Assembly (NCBI GenBank): GCA_965215615.1
Contig: OZ244068.1
Location: 2,294,001 to 2,358,000 of the forward strand
Length of the DNA: 64,000 nucleotides
Reading direction: 5' to 3'
DNA from: CBDATA01 sp965215615
GTDB taxonomy: Bacteria > Acidobacteriota > Vicinamibacteria > Marinacidobacterales > Marinacidobacteraceae
This document shows, one piece after another, positions 8,650 to 17,110 of this stretch. The notes under the pieces were generated by a model, which saw nothing but the letters and a program-made list of their open reading frames with translations, had not been told where the DNA came from and searched no databases. The position numbers and the translations under genes were made by a program. The first letter of the stretch is position 1; every line of letters starts with the position of its first letter.

Positions 8650-8934
8650 GTGGGCGTAACGGACGCGGTGCGGAAGGCCAAGAAATACGTCTCGGAGACG
8701 TTCGCCGACGAGTCCATCGAACACCTCGGCCTCGAGGAGGTCGTGTTCGACGAAGCCAGCCGCATCTGGAAGGTGACCGTGGGCTTCTTCCGCCCGTGGG
8801 ACCGTCCCGGACTCGCAGCAACGCTCGCGAACGCGCCGGTGTGGCACCAGCGGTGCTTCAAGGTCGTGCACATCGAAGATGAGAGCGGGCAGGTCGTGTC
8901 CCTGACCCATCGCGAGCTCGCAGCCGCGGTTTGA
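8650..8934 (+). CDS. Small protein coupled to a PIN-domain gene
   Basis: 94 aa, unrecognised. It starts at a GTG with a G-rich stretch (GGGGGAT) upstream; an in-frame start 29 codons earlier is possible but would fall in low-complexity sequence. The protein is mixed charged and hydrophobic (KVTVGFFRPWDRP) with no signal peptide or membrane segment. Its stop lies three bases before the start of a PIN-domain gene. Its position suggests the antitoxin or partner of that PIN protein, but no ribbon-helix-helix or AbrB motif is evident, so this is inference from context only. Confidence 0.55.
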   Translation: MGVTDAVRKAKKYVSETFADESIEHLGLEEVVFDEASRIWKVTVGFFRPWDRPGLAATLANAPVWHQRCFKVVHIEDESGQVVSLTHRELAAAV

Positions 8935-8937
8935 CCC

Positions 8938-9381
8938 GTGGAGGGCTGCGGCGCGTTCCTCGACACCAACCTCCTGGTCCTGCTCATCGTCGGCTCGGTG
9001 GATCGCGGCCAGGTCGAACGCCATCGCAGAACGAGACGGTTCACGGTTGGGGACTACGACCGACTCGTGCGCATTCTGGAAGGATTCGAACACATCCTCG
9101 TCACCCCGAACACCTTGACCGAAGCATCGAACCTGCTGGAACGCCGCGGTGGCCCGAGATTTCTCAGGAAGCTACGTCACCTGATCGCGGTGAGCCGCGA
9201 GATCGTCGTCATCAGCGCCGAGGCGGCCGCGACTCCCGCCTTCGAACGACTCGGTCTGACCGATGCCGCTCTTCTCCAGGCCATCTCGAACCGAAGGCCC
9301 CTGTTGACGGTGGATTTCGACCTCTACGCCGCCGCGCTGGCGAAGGGGCCGGACCATGCGGTCAACCTCACTCGCGGATAG
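8938..9381 (+). CDS. PIN-domain protein, putative toxin ribonuclease
   Basis: 147 aa beginning with GTG. The start of a PIN domain is visible as FLDTNLL (acidic Asp9), with further conserved positions at T-E-A-S-N (LTEASNLL), T-D-A-A-L (LGLTDAALL) and the late TVDFDLY. PIN domains bind Mg/Mn through these acidic residues and cut RNA. Length and order (small gene, then PIN gene, three-base gap) are like VapBC-type modules, though the partner is not a recognised antitoxin. An amphipathic insertion after LLIV is longer than in minimal VapC proteins. Confidence 0.7.
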   Translation: MEGCGAFLDTNLLVLLIVGSVDRGQVERHRRTRRFTVGDYDRLVRILEGFEHILVTPNTLTEASNLLERRGGPRFLRKLRHLIAVSREIVVISAEAAATPAFERLGLTDAALLQAISNRRPLLTVDFDLYAAALAKGPDHAVNLTRG

Positions 9382-9452
9382 CCTCGTCTGCCTTTCGGTC
9401 GAGGCTGCTTTCCTTCACGAGGTTGATCAGGCCGGCGAAATGGAACCGGGCG

Positions 9453-9873
9453 CTACCGCGTTTCCACGGTCCGAAACGTGAGGGAAACCCGGCGCTTCCG
9501 CAGGATTCTACCCGCCGGGCCAAAACCCTCCCGGTCGGTATGCATCGCGATTCCCTGGCCCGGAAGGTACTCGTTCACGATCACCTGATCCGGCAAGCGG
9601 TCGAAAAGCCCGGTCGCTGCGAGCCTTCGGGCGATTCCAGTGAGCCAGTCCGGCAAAGGGCCGATCTGCATGTCCCTCATGATGGCGCGCGCCCCGTAGT
9701 CGTACCGCCAGCCGTAGTGCTGGACCCGCCTCTCGAGATCGCGCCGCCACGGAGCGGACGGCGCATCCACACTCGGCGAGCACCCGGTCCTGATCAGCAG
9801 GATCGAGGAACCCGGGCAGGTAGTGGAGCCCGGGAACCTTCGGAACCACGACCGGCGACGGGCCGAACAGCAA
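9453..9873 (-). pseudogene. AlkB-like 2-oxoglutarate/Fe(II) dioxygenase, frameshifted and deleted
   Basis: The first part reads PGLHYLPGFLDPADQDRVLAE in one frame. Near 9765-9775 the reading continues in another frame with APWRRDLERRVQHYGWRYDYG and then NEYLPGQGIAMHTDREGFGP, the Fe-binding H-x-D segment of AlkB-type DNA/RNA repair oxygenases. The sequence then jumps directly to RKRRVSLTFRTV, the family's C-terminal strand. The intervening part with the second His and the 2-oxoglutarate-binding Arg (roughly 50-60 residues) is missing. One frameshift and one internal deletion make a non-functional remnant. The start is TTG at 9873 after GGAGA. It lies downstream of the ankyrin gene on the same strand. 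Confidence 0.8.
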
Positions 9874-9886
9874 GCCGTTCTCCGGG

Positions 9887-11626
9887 TCAGCAGCCGACGC
9901 AGGCGTGGTTGTTCTTCGCTCCGTACCCTTCGAGCAGCGCGATGGTCTCCGGGAACGGGTTGATGCGCTGGACCGGGCCGTTCGCGAGGTCGATGGTCGT
10001 CTGCCCGGTGCGGGCGACGGCGAGCGGGTCGGCTCCGTGGTCGATGAAGTACTGGACCATCCCGGTGTCGCCGCGCGAGGCCGCGTGGTGGATCGTCGTG
10101 TATCCGTTGTGGTCGCGGACCGTCACATCGGCACCCACTTCCTCGACCAGGTACCGGACGGCGGGCATCCACGCATCCGGGGCGTGCCGGTGCGAGTTGG
10201 CGGCGAGGCCGAGCCCGTAGCCGACCCCGGCGGCGGCGTGGATCGGATAGACGGCCGGGTCGCCGAATTCCGCGGGCGGCAGCCCGGACGGGTCGGGATC
10301 GCCGTCCTTCACGAGGTTGGGCAGCCGGCGGCGCTCCGCGACCTTGACGGTGGGGAGGTGCGGATCGGCCCCGTTCGCCACCAGCAGCTTCATCGCCGGG
10401 ATGTCGAGCGAGTAGGCAGCCCGCCAGAAAGCGGTCGCACCGCTCCGGTCCACGCCGAGCTGGTCCACGTCATAGACGGTGTACCAGAGCGAGTGCTCGA
10501 TGCGGGCGTTCACGTCCGCCCCCGCGTCGAGAAGCGCCCGCATCAACTCCAGGTGGGAGGTTTCCTGCCGCAGGTAGTCGGCCGGCTGCGGATGGCGCGC
10601 CTTCGGAATCCACTGGGTGTTGATCGTCCCGTAGAGCGGAGTCGCGCCCTGGACATCGGCGATCCTCGGGTCCGCACCGCGGGCGAGAAGCTCCATGGCC
10701 AGATCGAAGTGGCCGTTGATCGCCGCCATCAACAGCGGCGTGGTTCCGGCTCCCTCGGCGGGCCGGTTCACGTCGGCCCCGGCTTCGATCAGGGCGAGCG
10801 CCGTGGAAGTCTGGCCTTCGCGGACCGCGAGCAGCAGCGCCGTCAACCCGCCATGGGTCCGGACCCGTTCGGCGTAGGTGAGCGGCTTGGGGCCTTCCGG
10901 TTCGCTCCGTCGCGCTTCCGGCTCACCAGCCGGCGGATTGGGTGCCGAGCCGGTGGCGGTCAGCGGCCGCTCTGCCTGGAGGATGCCGCTTTCGCCGCGC
11001 CTTCGGGCGAGTTCCTCCTGCCAGACGCGGCGCTCTTCGGCATCGAGCCGGGCGCGCTCCACGACATCGAGAACGTTCGCGGTCGCTTCCGGATCGGCTC
11101 CGGCAGCGAGGAGCGGCGGGATCACCTCCACCCGATCACGGACCGCCGCGAACATGAGCGGAGTCAGACCCCACTGCTCTTCCGCTGCTCCCGGATCGGC
11201 CCCGGCGGCGAGCAGCGCGCCGAGGGTTTCCGCGTCTCCCGCGCCTGCCGCGAAGTGGATCGGTCGGGCCCCGGTGGCGGTAACCGCCGAAACCGGCGCG
11301 CCGCCGGCGAGAAGTGCTCCCGCCACTCCCGCCTGCCCGGCGGCGGCCGCTACGTGGAGCGGTGTGTGGTTGCCGATCCGGGTGGTCGCCTTCACGTCCG
11401 CACCCGCCGCGATCAGCACCCGGGCGATCTCCTCCCTCCCGAGCTTCGCCGCCCAGTGGAGCGCGGTGAACCCGTCACCCTCCGCCGCGTTCACGTCGCC
11501 GCCAGCGCGCGCCCGCTCCTTGACGGCTTCGAGGTCGCCGCGCCGGGCCGCATCCAGCACCGGAGGCGGCTGGGCTATGGCGGCACCCGCGACCAGAGCG
11601 GCCGCGAGCAGCAGGCCCTTGCCCAT
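9887..11626 (-). CDS. Secreted ankyrin-repeat protein, copy 1
   Basis: 579 aa with a signal peptide (LLLAAALVAGAAIAQ). Ankyrin repeats occupy about residues 24-215 and again 255-565 (GFTALHWAAKLGREEIARVLIAAGA and similar), separated by a charged linker. The C-terminal third carries a conserved non-repeat block (VYPIHAAAGVGYGLGLAANS, HRHAPDAW) and the protein ends in CVGC. Ankyrin arrays bind proteins; the partner is unknown. The gene follows the DUF1552 gene with three bases between stop and start, so the two are cotranscribed. A longer paralog with the same ending lies at 26837-28678, again directly after a DUF1552 gene. This repeated order implies that ankyrin and DUF1552 proteins act together in the periplasm. 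Confidence 0.88.
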   Translation of the reverse strand: MGKGLLLAAALVAGAAIAQPPPVLDAARRGDLEAVKERARAGGDVNAAEGDGFTALHWAAKLGREEIARVLIAAGADVKATTRIGNHTPLHVAAAAGQAGVAGALLAGGAPVSAVTATGARPIHFAAGAGDAETLGALLAAGADPGAAEEQWGLTPLMFAAVRDRVEVIPPLLAAGADPEATANVLDVVERARLDAEERRVWQEELARRRGESGILQAERPLTATGSAPNPPAGEPEARRSEPEGPKPLTYAERVRTHGGLTALLLAVREGQTSTALALIEAGADVNRPAEGAGTTPLLMAAINGHFDLAMELLARGADPRIADVQGATPLYGTINTQWIPKARHPQPADYLRQETSHLELMRALLDAGADVNARIEHSLWYTVYDVDQLGVDRSGATAFWRAAYSLDIPAMKLLVANGADPHLPTVKVAERRRLPNLVKDGDPDPSGLPPAEFGDPAVYPIHAAAGVGYGLGLAANSHRHAPDAWMPAVRYLVEEVGADVTVRDHNGYTTIHHAASRGDTGMVQYFIDHGADPLAVARTGQTTIDLANGPVQRINPFPETIALLEGYGAKNNHACVGC

Positions 11627-11629
11627 GCG

Positions 11630-13021
11630 TCAGGCGGAGAAGGAGAAGTCGCCGGTGCTGTTCCCGAAGCTCTCGAGGTCCTCGTGACCCAGCTTCCGCA
11701 ACAGCGTCAGCATCACGTTCGCAAGCGGCGTCCCCGGCTTCGCCCGCAAATGCAGGTTGTGATCGAACACCCCGTTCGCTCCACCCGCAACGAAGAACGG
11801 CACCCGCTTGTGGTTGTGGATGTTCGGATCCCCCATCGGAGAACCGTACAGGATCATCGTCTTGTCCAGAAGGCTCACGCCCTCCTCCTCCAAGCTCTTC
11901 AGCTTCTCCATGAAGTACGGGACCAGGCTCACGTGGTACCGGTTGATCCGCCCCAGTACCTCCACCCGCTCCTCGTCGTTCCCGTGGTGCGACGCCGGAT
12001 GGAACGCCGTCGCCTCCCCGCTGTCCGGATACACCCGGCTCGACGCGTCCCGGCCCAGCTTGAAGCTGAACACCCGCGTCATGTCCGACTGGAACGCCAG
12101 CGCCTGAAGGTCGAACATGATCTTCACGTGCTCGTCGAAGCTGTCCGGTACCCCCGCCGGAGCATCCGGGAGCTCCCGCAGCTCCCCGCTCGTGTTCCGC
12201 TCCACGATCCGCTCGATCCGCCGCTCCATCTCCCGGATATCCGTCATGTACCGGTCCATCCGCCGAACGTCCTCCGGATCCAGCGTCCGCAAAAGATCCG
12301 AGACCTCCGAGCCGATGAAGTCGAGAACGCTACGGCGCGCCCGCTGCCGCGCGATCCGGCCCTCCGGCGTTCCTCCCGCCCCGAACAACTGATCGAAGAC
12401 GATCCGCGGATCCCGCGTCATCGGCAAGGGTTCCGTCGGCGAAGCCCAACTGATCGTGTCCGTATAGACGCACGCATATCCGTAGGCGCATCCACCTGCC
12501 TGATCCACCGTCTCGATGCAGAGCTGCATCGAGGGGATCGGCGTGTTCTGGCCGAAACGCCCGGCGTACAACTGGTCCATCGAAGTCCCCGCGAAGACAT
12601 CCGAGCTCTCGGTCTGCTTCGGGTACGCCTGCGTCAGAAACGCCGCGCTCGAACGGAAGTGGTCTCCCCCGATCTCCCGCGCCGTCCGCGCTTCCGCGGG
12701 TTCCACATCGGTGTCGCTCACGATCGTCACGTAGTCCCGAACCGGCTCCAACGGCGCGAGCGCCCCCTTCGAGAGGTCGAAGTCACGACCCTCCTTCTCC
12801 GGGCTCCACAGGTGCTGCTCCCGGCCGTACTTGTTGCTCCCCGCCGCCCCGTGGACGATCTCGATCGCCACCAGCCGCGTCGGGTCCGCCTCCCGGTCCA
12901 GGGTGGTCCGGCCCAGGACACTCGCCGGAACCATCGCATCGAGGAACGGAACCGCGATCGTCGCGCCCGCTCCCCGAAGGAAGCTGCGCCTCGGCAGGGA
13001 TTTGCCAGTCAGGTAGTTCAT
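11630..13021 (-). CDS. DUF1552 family exported protein, copy 1
   Basis: 463 aa. The N-terminus carries a twin-arginine-like signal (PRRSFLRGAGATIAVPFLDAM, RR at residues 11-12), suggesting Tat export. The body matches DUF1552: a long alpha/beta protein with MTRVFSFKLGRDASS, HHGNDEERVE and YGSPMGDPNIHNH. These proteins are common in Planctomycetes, Acidobacteria and some Proteobacteria next to DUF1592/DUF1588 cytochrome proteins; their biochemical role is unknown. The start at 13021 is supported by CCGGAGAAG upstream. The protein is identical to copy 2 (28697-30088). The genes differ at only about six positions, all silent, and homology ends at the start and stop codons. Copy 1 lacks a DUF1592 neighbour and is divergent from hemA. 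Confidence 0.93.
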   Translation of the reverse strand: MNYLTGKSLPRRSFLRGAGATIAVPFLDAMVPASVLGRTTLDREADPTRLVAIEIVHGAAGSNKYGREQHLWSPEKEGRDFDLSKGALAPLEPVRDYVTIVSDTDVEPAEARTAREIGGDHFRSSAAFLTQAYPKQTESSDVFAGTSMDQLYAGRFGQNTPIPSMQLCIETVDQAGGCAYGYACVYTDTISWASPTEPLPMTRDPRIVFDQLFGAGGTPEGRIARQRARRSVLDFIGSEVSDLLRTLDPEDVRRMDRYMTDIREMERRIERIVERNTSGELRELPDAPAGVPDSFDEHVKIMFDLQALAFQSDMTRVFSFKLGRDASSRVYPDSGEATAFHPASHHGNDEERVEVLGRINRYHVSLVPYFMEKLKSLEEEGVSLLDKTMILYGSPMGDPNIHNHKRVPFFVAGGANGVFDHNLHLRAKPGTPLANVMLTLLRKLGHEDLESFGNSTGDFSFSA

Positions 13022-13103
13022 GCTCTTCTCCGGTCGGGCATCGCCTCGGAAGACACACCCGTACGGACAAGGATAAGGCATCCCCGGGACAAAAGCCCGG
13101 CGC

Positions 13104-13125
13104 TGACATTCCCGTGACATTCGGG
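13104..13125 (+). promoter_or_regulatory. Tandem 11-bp direct repeat, putative response-regulator site upstream of hemA
   Basis: TGACATTC occurs at 13104-13111 and again at 13115-13122, one helical turn (11 bp) apart. A partial TGAC follows at 13136. The site ends 14 bases before the hemA -10-like box, where a -35 would be. Tandem direct repeats with 11-bp period that replace the -35 are the hallmark of OmpR/PhoB-family binding sites. The hemA operon encodes such a regulator, so autoregulation is a reasonable inference. The divergent DUF1552 gene could also be controlled from here. Confidence 0.5.
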
Positions 13126-13139
13126 CGCGTCGGGCTGAC

Positions 13140-13145
13140 TAGGCT
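13140..13145 (+). promoter_or_regulatory. -10-like box of the heme operon, leaderless
   Basis: TAGGCT is followed by eight bases and then the hemA GTG at 13154. No ribosome-binding site intervenes, so the mRNA probably starts at or just before the GTG. Confidence 0.4.
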
Positions 13146-13153
13146 CCGCGCCC

Positions 13154-14491
13154 GTGCTCGACGAACTCGGGGTAGTCGGTGTCTCCTGGCGGCAGGGAGG
13201 CAGCGAGGCGCTCGCGGAATTCGCTCTCCCGCCGGAAGACCGGGACACGCGACTCCGGGAGTTCCGGGAACGGGTCGAACTCGAGGAACTCGCCTATCTC
13301 GAGACCTGTAACCGGGTGGAGCTCCTTTTCGCCCAGCGACCGGGGGCACAAAACCGCGATCTCCGCCCGGAAGCAACCCGGTTCCTGCTCGGACGCGAGC
13401 TTCCTCCCGGAGAGGCCGAGCGCCGACTGCGGGCCTGGCGGGGTGAGGGAGCGAGCGAGCACCTTCTTCTCGTGACCGCGGGCCTCGATTCGGCGGCGCT
13501 CGGAGAGGCGGAAATCGCGGGCCAGGTACGGGCGTGCCGGGACCACGCGATGCGCCTCGGCCTCCTCGGGCCGCGCCTCGGCGTGCTCTTCGAAGAGGCT
13601 CTCCGCACCGCAGGCCACGTTCGGGACGAAACCGGCCTCGGTCAGGGACGCGTCTCGCTGGCCGAGGTCGCCATGAGCCGAATCGAAAAGGATCCGCAGG
13701 CGGCAGCCGGGCCGGTGGCGCTCGTCGGCGTATCGGTCATGACAAGGCGGGTCGCGCAGTCGCTCGCCAAGCGGCGCATCCCGCTCGTGGTCGTGAACCG
13801 GACCGGGGAAAAGGCGCACTCGCTCGCTTCTTCGTGCGGAGGACGCGGCCAGAATCTCCAGGCCTTCCTCGCCCGTCCGCCAGCGGTCACGGCGGTTTTG
13901 GCAGCGACCGGAGCGAGAGAACCGGTGCTGGCGGAAGCCGGACTTGCACGGCTCGCCGCCGCATCTCCGCGAGAACGGGGACCGCTCCTGATCGACATGG
14001 CTGTTCCCGCCGACATCTGCCCCGTTGCCTCGGCCCGGCTCGGCCTCGAACGGGTGGACATGAACGACATCGCCGAGGAGGCGCAGCAGGCGCAACAGGC
14101 ACGCGCATCGGAAGTCGCGGCCGCCCGCTCGCTCGTGGACGAGGCGTTGCCACGGGTCGAGGAGCGGCTCGTGGGGCGGGCGTACGGATCGGTCTATGGC
14201 GTGTTGCAGGAGCGGTATCGGAACATCGCCTGCGAGGGGGTGGACCGGCTGCTCCGGAAAGAACTGCGTCGCCTCGGGCCGGCCGAGCGCGAGTCCCTCT
14301 CGAAATGGGCCGAATCCCTGGCGCGTCGCCTTGCACACATCCCGACCCAGGGACTCCGCGGCCTCCTCCATCACGGACCCGACGGCTCGTTCGATGCCTT
14401 CGTGGACGGCGCGGGGTTCGATTGGGAAACCGGGGAGAGACCGGGCCGCAACCGGGCGGCGAGCGAGTCCGGACAAACCGGATCCGCATGA
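13154..14491 (+). CDS. hemA: Glutamyl-tRNA reductase
   Basis: 445 aa. It reduces Glu-tRNA(Glu) to glutamate-1-semialdehyde, the first step of C5-pathway heme synthesis. The catalytic Cys52 is in the signature YLETCNRVEL. GLDSAALGEAEIAGQVR (substrate domain) and a Rossmann segment follow, then VDMNDIAEEA leading into the C-terminal dimerisation helices. Slightly longer than the usual 410-430 aa because of a polar C-terminal tail. It starts with GTG directly after a -10-like box. It heads an operon in which nearly every junction is a four-base or similar overlap: its TGA lies inside the hemC ATG (ATGA). Confidence 0.96.
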   Translation: MLDELGVVGVSWRQGGSEALAEFALPPEDRDTRLREFRERVELEELAYLETCNRVELLFAQRPGAQNRDLRPEATRFLLGRELPPGEAERRLRAWRGEGASEHLLLVTAGLDSAALGEAEIAGQVRACRDHAMRLGLLGPRLGVLFEEALRTAGHVRDETGLGQGRVSLAEVAMSRIEKDPQAAAGPVALVGVSVMTRRVAQSLAKRRIPLVVVNRTGEKAHSLASSCGGRGQNLQAFLARPPAVTAVLAATGAREPVLAEAGLARLAAASPRERGPLLIDMAVPADICPVASARLGLERVDMNDIAEEAQQAQQARASEVAAARSLVDEALPRVEERLVGRAYGSVYGVLQERYRNIACEGVDRLLRKELRRLGPAERESLSKWAESLARRLAHIPTQGLRGLLHHGPDGSFDAFVDGAGFDWETGERPGRNRAASESGQTGSA

Positions 14492-15411
14492 CCATCCGGA
14501 TCGGTGCCCGTGGCTCCCGGCTCGCCCGGACCCAGGCCGCGGAAGTCGCGGCAGAACTCGAGCGACGGGGCCATCCATCGGTCGTCCTGCCCATCGAGAC
14601 CGCCGGCGACCGCGCTCCGCTCGCGCCCTTCGGCTCGATCGGCCCACAGGGCGTGTTCGTGCGCGAGATCGAGGAATCGTTGCTGGCCGGCCGGATCGAT
14701 GTGGCGGTGCACTCGTACAAGGATCTGCCCACCGGGTCCCCCGCCGGTCTCGTGATCGCCGCGGTGCCAGAGCGCCGGGACCCCGCCGATGTCCTCGTGA
14801 TGAAGCGCGAGGTGTTTCGTCCCGGGACCCCGGCCCTCCCGGTCGCCGCAAAAGCGAGGCTCGGAACCGCTTCCGCCCGCCGGCGCGCCTGGCTCCGCGA
14901 CATGCGACCCGACATCGAAACGGTGCATGTGCGCGGCAACGTACCCACGCGCATCGGCAAGATCGGTCCGGAACTCGACGGCGTCGTGCTCGCTGCGGCC
15001 GGCATCGAACGCCTCCGCGAGAGCACGCTCGCCCCGGCGGAGGATCCGGTCCCGCCCGGTTTGATTGTGGAACGGCTGCCTCCGGAGCATTTCGTCCCCG
15101 CTCCGGCGCAAGGGGCGCTCGGGATCCAGTCCCGTAGCGACGACCGCATGATCCGCGACCTGGTCGGGGCTCTCGACCACCCGCCGAGCCACGAGCGCGT
15201 CGAGGCGGAGCGCACGCTCCTCGCGCGCATCGAGGGCGGGTGCGAGACCGCTTTCGGCGCCTTTTGCGGCGAGAGCGGTGGGACACTTCGCATGGTGGCG
15301 GCCTGGGAACGCTCCGGCACCGTGTTCCGGATCGCTGCCGAAGGGCCAACCGGAGCCGCGACGGTTGATGCCGCCTGGCGCGAGTTCACCAGCCGATGGA
15401 TTCGAGAGTGA
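14488..15411 (+). CDS. hemC: Hydroxymethylbilane synthase (porphobilinogen deaminase)
   Basis: 307 aa. It polymerises four porphobilinogens into hydroxymethylbilane. IRIGARGSRLARTQA begins the protein. VAVHSYKDLP contains the active-site Lys/Asp region, ASARRRAWL and VRGNVPTR are the substrate-binding arginines, and EGGCETAFGAF carries the Cys that anchors the dipyrromethane cofactor (here C-E-T instead of the more common C-Q-V). The ATG at 14488 overlaps the hemA stop by four bases. The downstream hemD start lies 16 bases inside this gene. Confidence 0.95.
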   Translation: MTIRIGARGSRLARTQAAEVAAELERRGHPSVVLPIETAGDRAPLAPFGSIGPQGVFVREIEESLLAGRIDVAVHSYKDLPTGSPAGLVIAAVPERRDPADVLVMKREVFRPGTPALPVAAKARLGTASARRRAWLRDMRPDIETVHVRGNVPTRIGKIGPELDGVVLAAAGIERLRESTLAPAEDPVPPGLIVERLPPEHFVPAPAQGALGIQSRSDDRMIRDLVGALDHPPSHERVEAERTLLARIEGGCETAFGAFCGESGGTLRMVAAWERSGTVFRIAAEGPTGAATVDAAWREFTSRWIRE

Positions 15412-16124
15412 AGAGACGGCGCATCCTCCTCACCAGAACCCGGGAAGACTGCGTTTTCTGGGCCGAGAAACTGAGCCGGTCGGGAGCGAGCGTCGTCACC
15501 CTGCCCTGCATCGAGTGCCAACCGATCGAAACCCCGGAGAACCGGGAGCGACTGATCCGTGCACTGGGAACTTCGGACTGGCTCGTCTTCACCTCCCGGC
15601 GCGGCGTTTCGGGATTCCACCGGCTGGCGGGGGCCGAGCGCTTTTCCCACCGGATCGCGGCGGTGGGACCAGCAACCGCAGCCGCTGCGAAGCACCGGTT
15701 CGGCAGGGTGGATCTGGTGAGCGAAGGGGGGAACGCGCGAGATCTCGCGGAAGAGCTCGCGCGGGAGATGCCGGCGCGTTTCCTGATCGTCGTCGCGGAA
15801 AACGCCGGAACCGCGCTCGAAACCGTTCTTTCCGAACAGGGCGCGAAGTGCGTCCGCATCAACGTCTATCGGACGGTGCCGGTGGCTTCGTCCGGGCCCC
15901 GGCGGCCCCTCTCCAAGCTCGGGGTGGACACGGTGCTCCTCGCCAGTCCGAGCGCCGTTTCCGGGTTTCGGCACCAGGTCGAGCTGGATCGGCCCGCCGA
16001 TATCTTCACGATCGGCCCGTCCACCTCGCAGCAGGCGCGGAGGTTGGGCCTCGCGGTCACCGCCGAGGCGACCCGTCCCAGTCTCGAAGGCCTGCTGGAG
16101 GCCATGGAAGGAAGAACGGCATGA
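15396..16124 (+). CDS. hemD: Uroporphyrinogen-III synthase
   Basis: 242 aa. It cyclises hydroxymethylbilane with inversion of ring D. HemD sequences are poorly conserved, but the pattern is present: RILLTRTRED at the start, DWLVFTSRRGVSGF (normally TS-x-x-G/A-V), AAVGPATAAAAK in the first domain, then VYRTVP, LLASPSAVSGF and FTIGPSTSQQARRLGL in the second. The gene position between hemC and hemB supports the call. The start overlaps the hemC end by 16 bases and the stop overlaps hemB (ATGA). Confidence 0.92.
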   Translation: MDSRVKRRRILLTRTREDCVFWAEKLSRSGASVVTLPCIECQPIETPENRERLIRALGTSDWLVFTSRRGVSGFHRLAGAERFSHRIAAVGPATAAAAKHRFGRVDLVSEGGNARDLAEELAREMPARFLIVVAENAGTALETVLSEQGAKCVRINVYRTVPVASSGPRRPLSKLGVDTVLLASPSAVSGFRHQVELDRPADIFTIGPSTSQQARRLGLAVTAEATRPSLEGLLEAMEGRTA

Positions 16125-17110
16125 GAACACCGAACCCGGTTCGTCCCCGGAGACTCCGGCAGAATCGCACGATCCGCGAGCTGGCATCGGAGACGACGGT
16201 CACGCCGGCGCACTGCATCATGCCTCACTTCGTCGCCGCCGAAGCCGGGGCGAAGATTCCCATACCGTCGCTTCCGGGAATCGCCCATCTGGGCATCGAA
16301 AGGCTGCTCCGGCAGGTCCAGGAAGAGATGGAGCTGGGCATTCGGGCGATCCTGCTCTTCGGGGGGCCGAAGAAGAGCGGAGAGAAATCTCCCGACGGAA
16401 GAGCCGCGTGGGATTCCGCGGGGACGATCCCGGCCGCCCTGGGTCGGCTGAAGGTGGAATTCGGCGACGACCTGGTCGTCATCGCGGACACTTGTCTGTG
16501 CGCCTACACCGATCACGGCCACTGCGGCGTGCTCGAAGGCGGAGACGTCCTGAACGATGCTTCCCGGGATCTCGTGGCCCGCGCCGCCGTCGCCCAGGCC
16601 GATGCCGGTGCCGACATCGTGGCCCCATCCGACATGATGGATGGGCGCGTCGCGGCGATCCGGGAGGCGCTCGATGCGGCCGGCCACGAAAACGTCCTGA
16701 TTCTCTCCTACTCCGTGAAATACGCCTCGGCTTACTACGGACCCTTCCGGGATGCGGCCGACTCGAGCCCGAAGGCCGGAGACCGGAGCGGCTACCAGAT
16801 GGATCCCCGCAACGTCCGCGAAGCCCTCCGCGAGGCGAAACTCGACGAGCGCGAAGGGGCGGATCTCCTGATGGTGAAGCCGGCACTCCCCTGTCTCGAT
16901 GTCATCCGGGCCGTTCGGGAAACGACGCATCTCCCGCTGGCCGCCTACAACGTCTCCGGCGAATACGCCGCGGTGAAGGCGGCCGCCGAGCGGGGATGGC
17001 TCGACGAGGCCCGGGGCGTCCGCGAAAACCTGCTCGCCATCCGTCGCGCCGGAGCGGACCGGATCATCACCTACCACGCCCGCGAAGCCGCGAAAAAGGG
17101 TTGGCTGTGA
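16121..17110 (+). CDS. hemB: Delta-aminolevulinic acid dehydratase (porphobilinogen synthase)
   Basis: 329 aa. It condenses two 5-aminolevulinate molecules to porphobilinogen. Two Schiff-base lysines are visible: Lys200 in SYSVKYAS and Lys253 in MVKPALPCLD. The metal site is of the zinc type: Cys125, Cys127 and Cys135 in DTCLCAYTDHGHCG, rather than the aspartate-rich magnesium variant. SDMMDGRV is also intact. The ATG overlaps the hemD stop, and its own TGA overlaps the hemL GTG. Confidence 0.97.
   Translation: MRTPNPVRPRRLRQNRTIRELASETTVTPAHCIMPHFVAAEAGAKIPIPSLPGIAHLGIERLLRQVQEEMELGIRAILLFGGPKKSGEKSPDGRAAWDSAGTIPAALGRLKVEFGDDLVVIADTCLCAYTDHGHCGVLEGGDVLNDASRDLVARAAVAQADAGADIVAPSDMMDGRVAAIREALDAAGHENVLILSYSVKYASAYYGPFRDAADSSPKAGDRSGYQMDPRNVREALREAKLDEREGADLLMVKPALPCLDVIRAVRETTHLPLAAYNVSGEYAAVKAAAERGWLDEARGVRENLLAIRRAGADRIITYHAREAAKKGWL

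Noticed and set aside
9905..13117. Open frame of 1,070 codons on the + strand opposite the ankyrin and DUF1552 genes
   Set aside because: It is the antisense shadow of two well-supported genes in GC-rich DNA; Arg/His/Val-rich composition and no domain.
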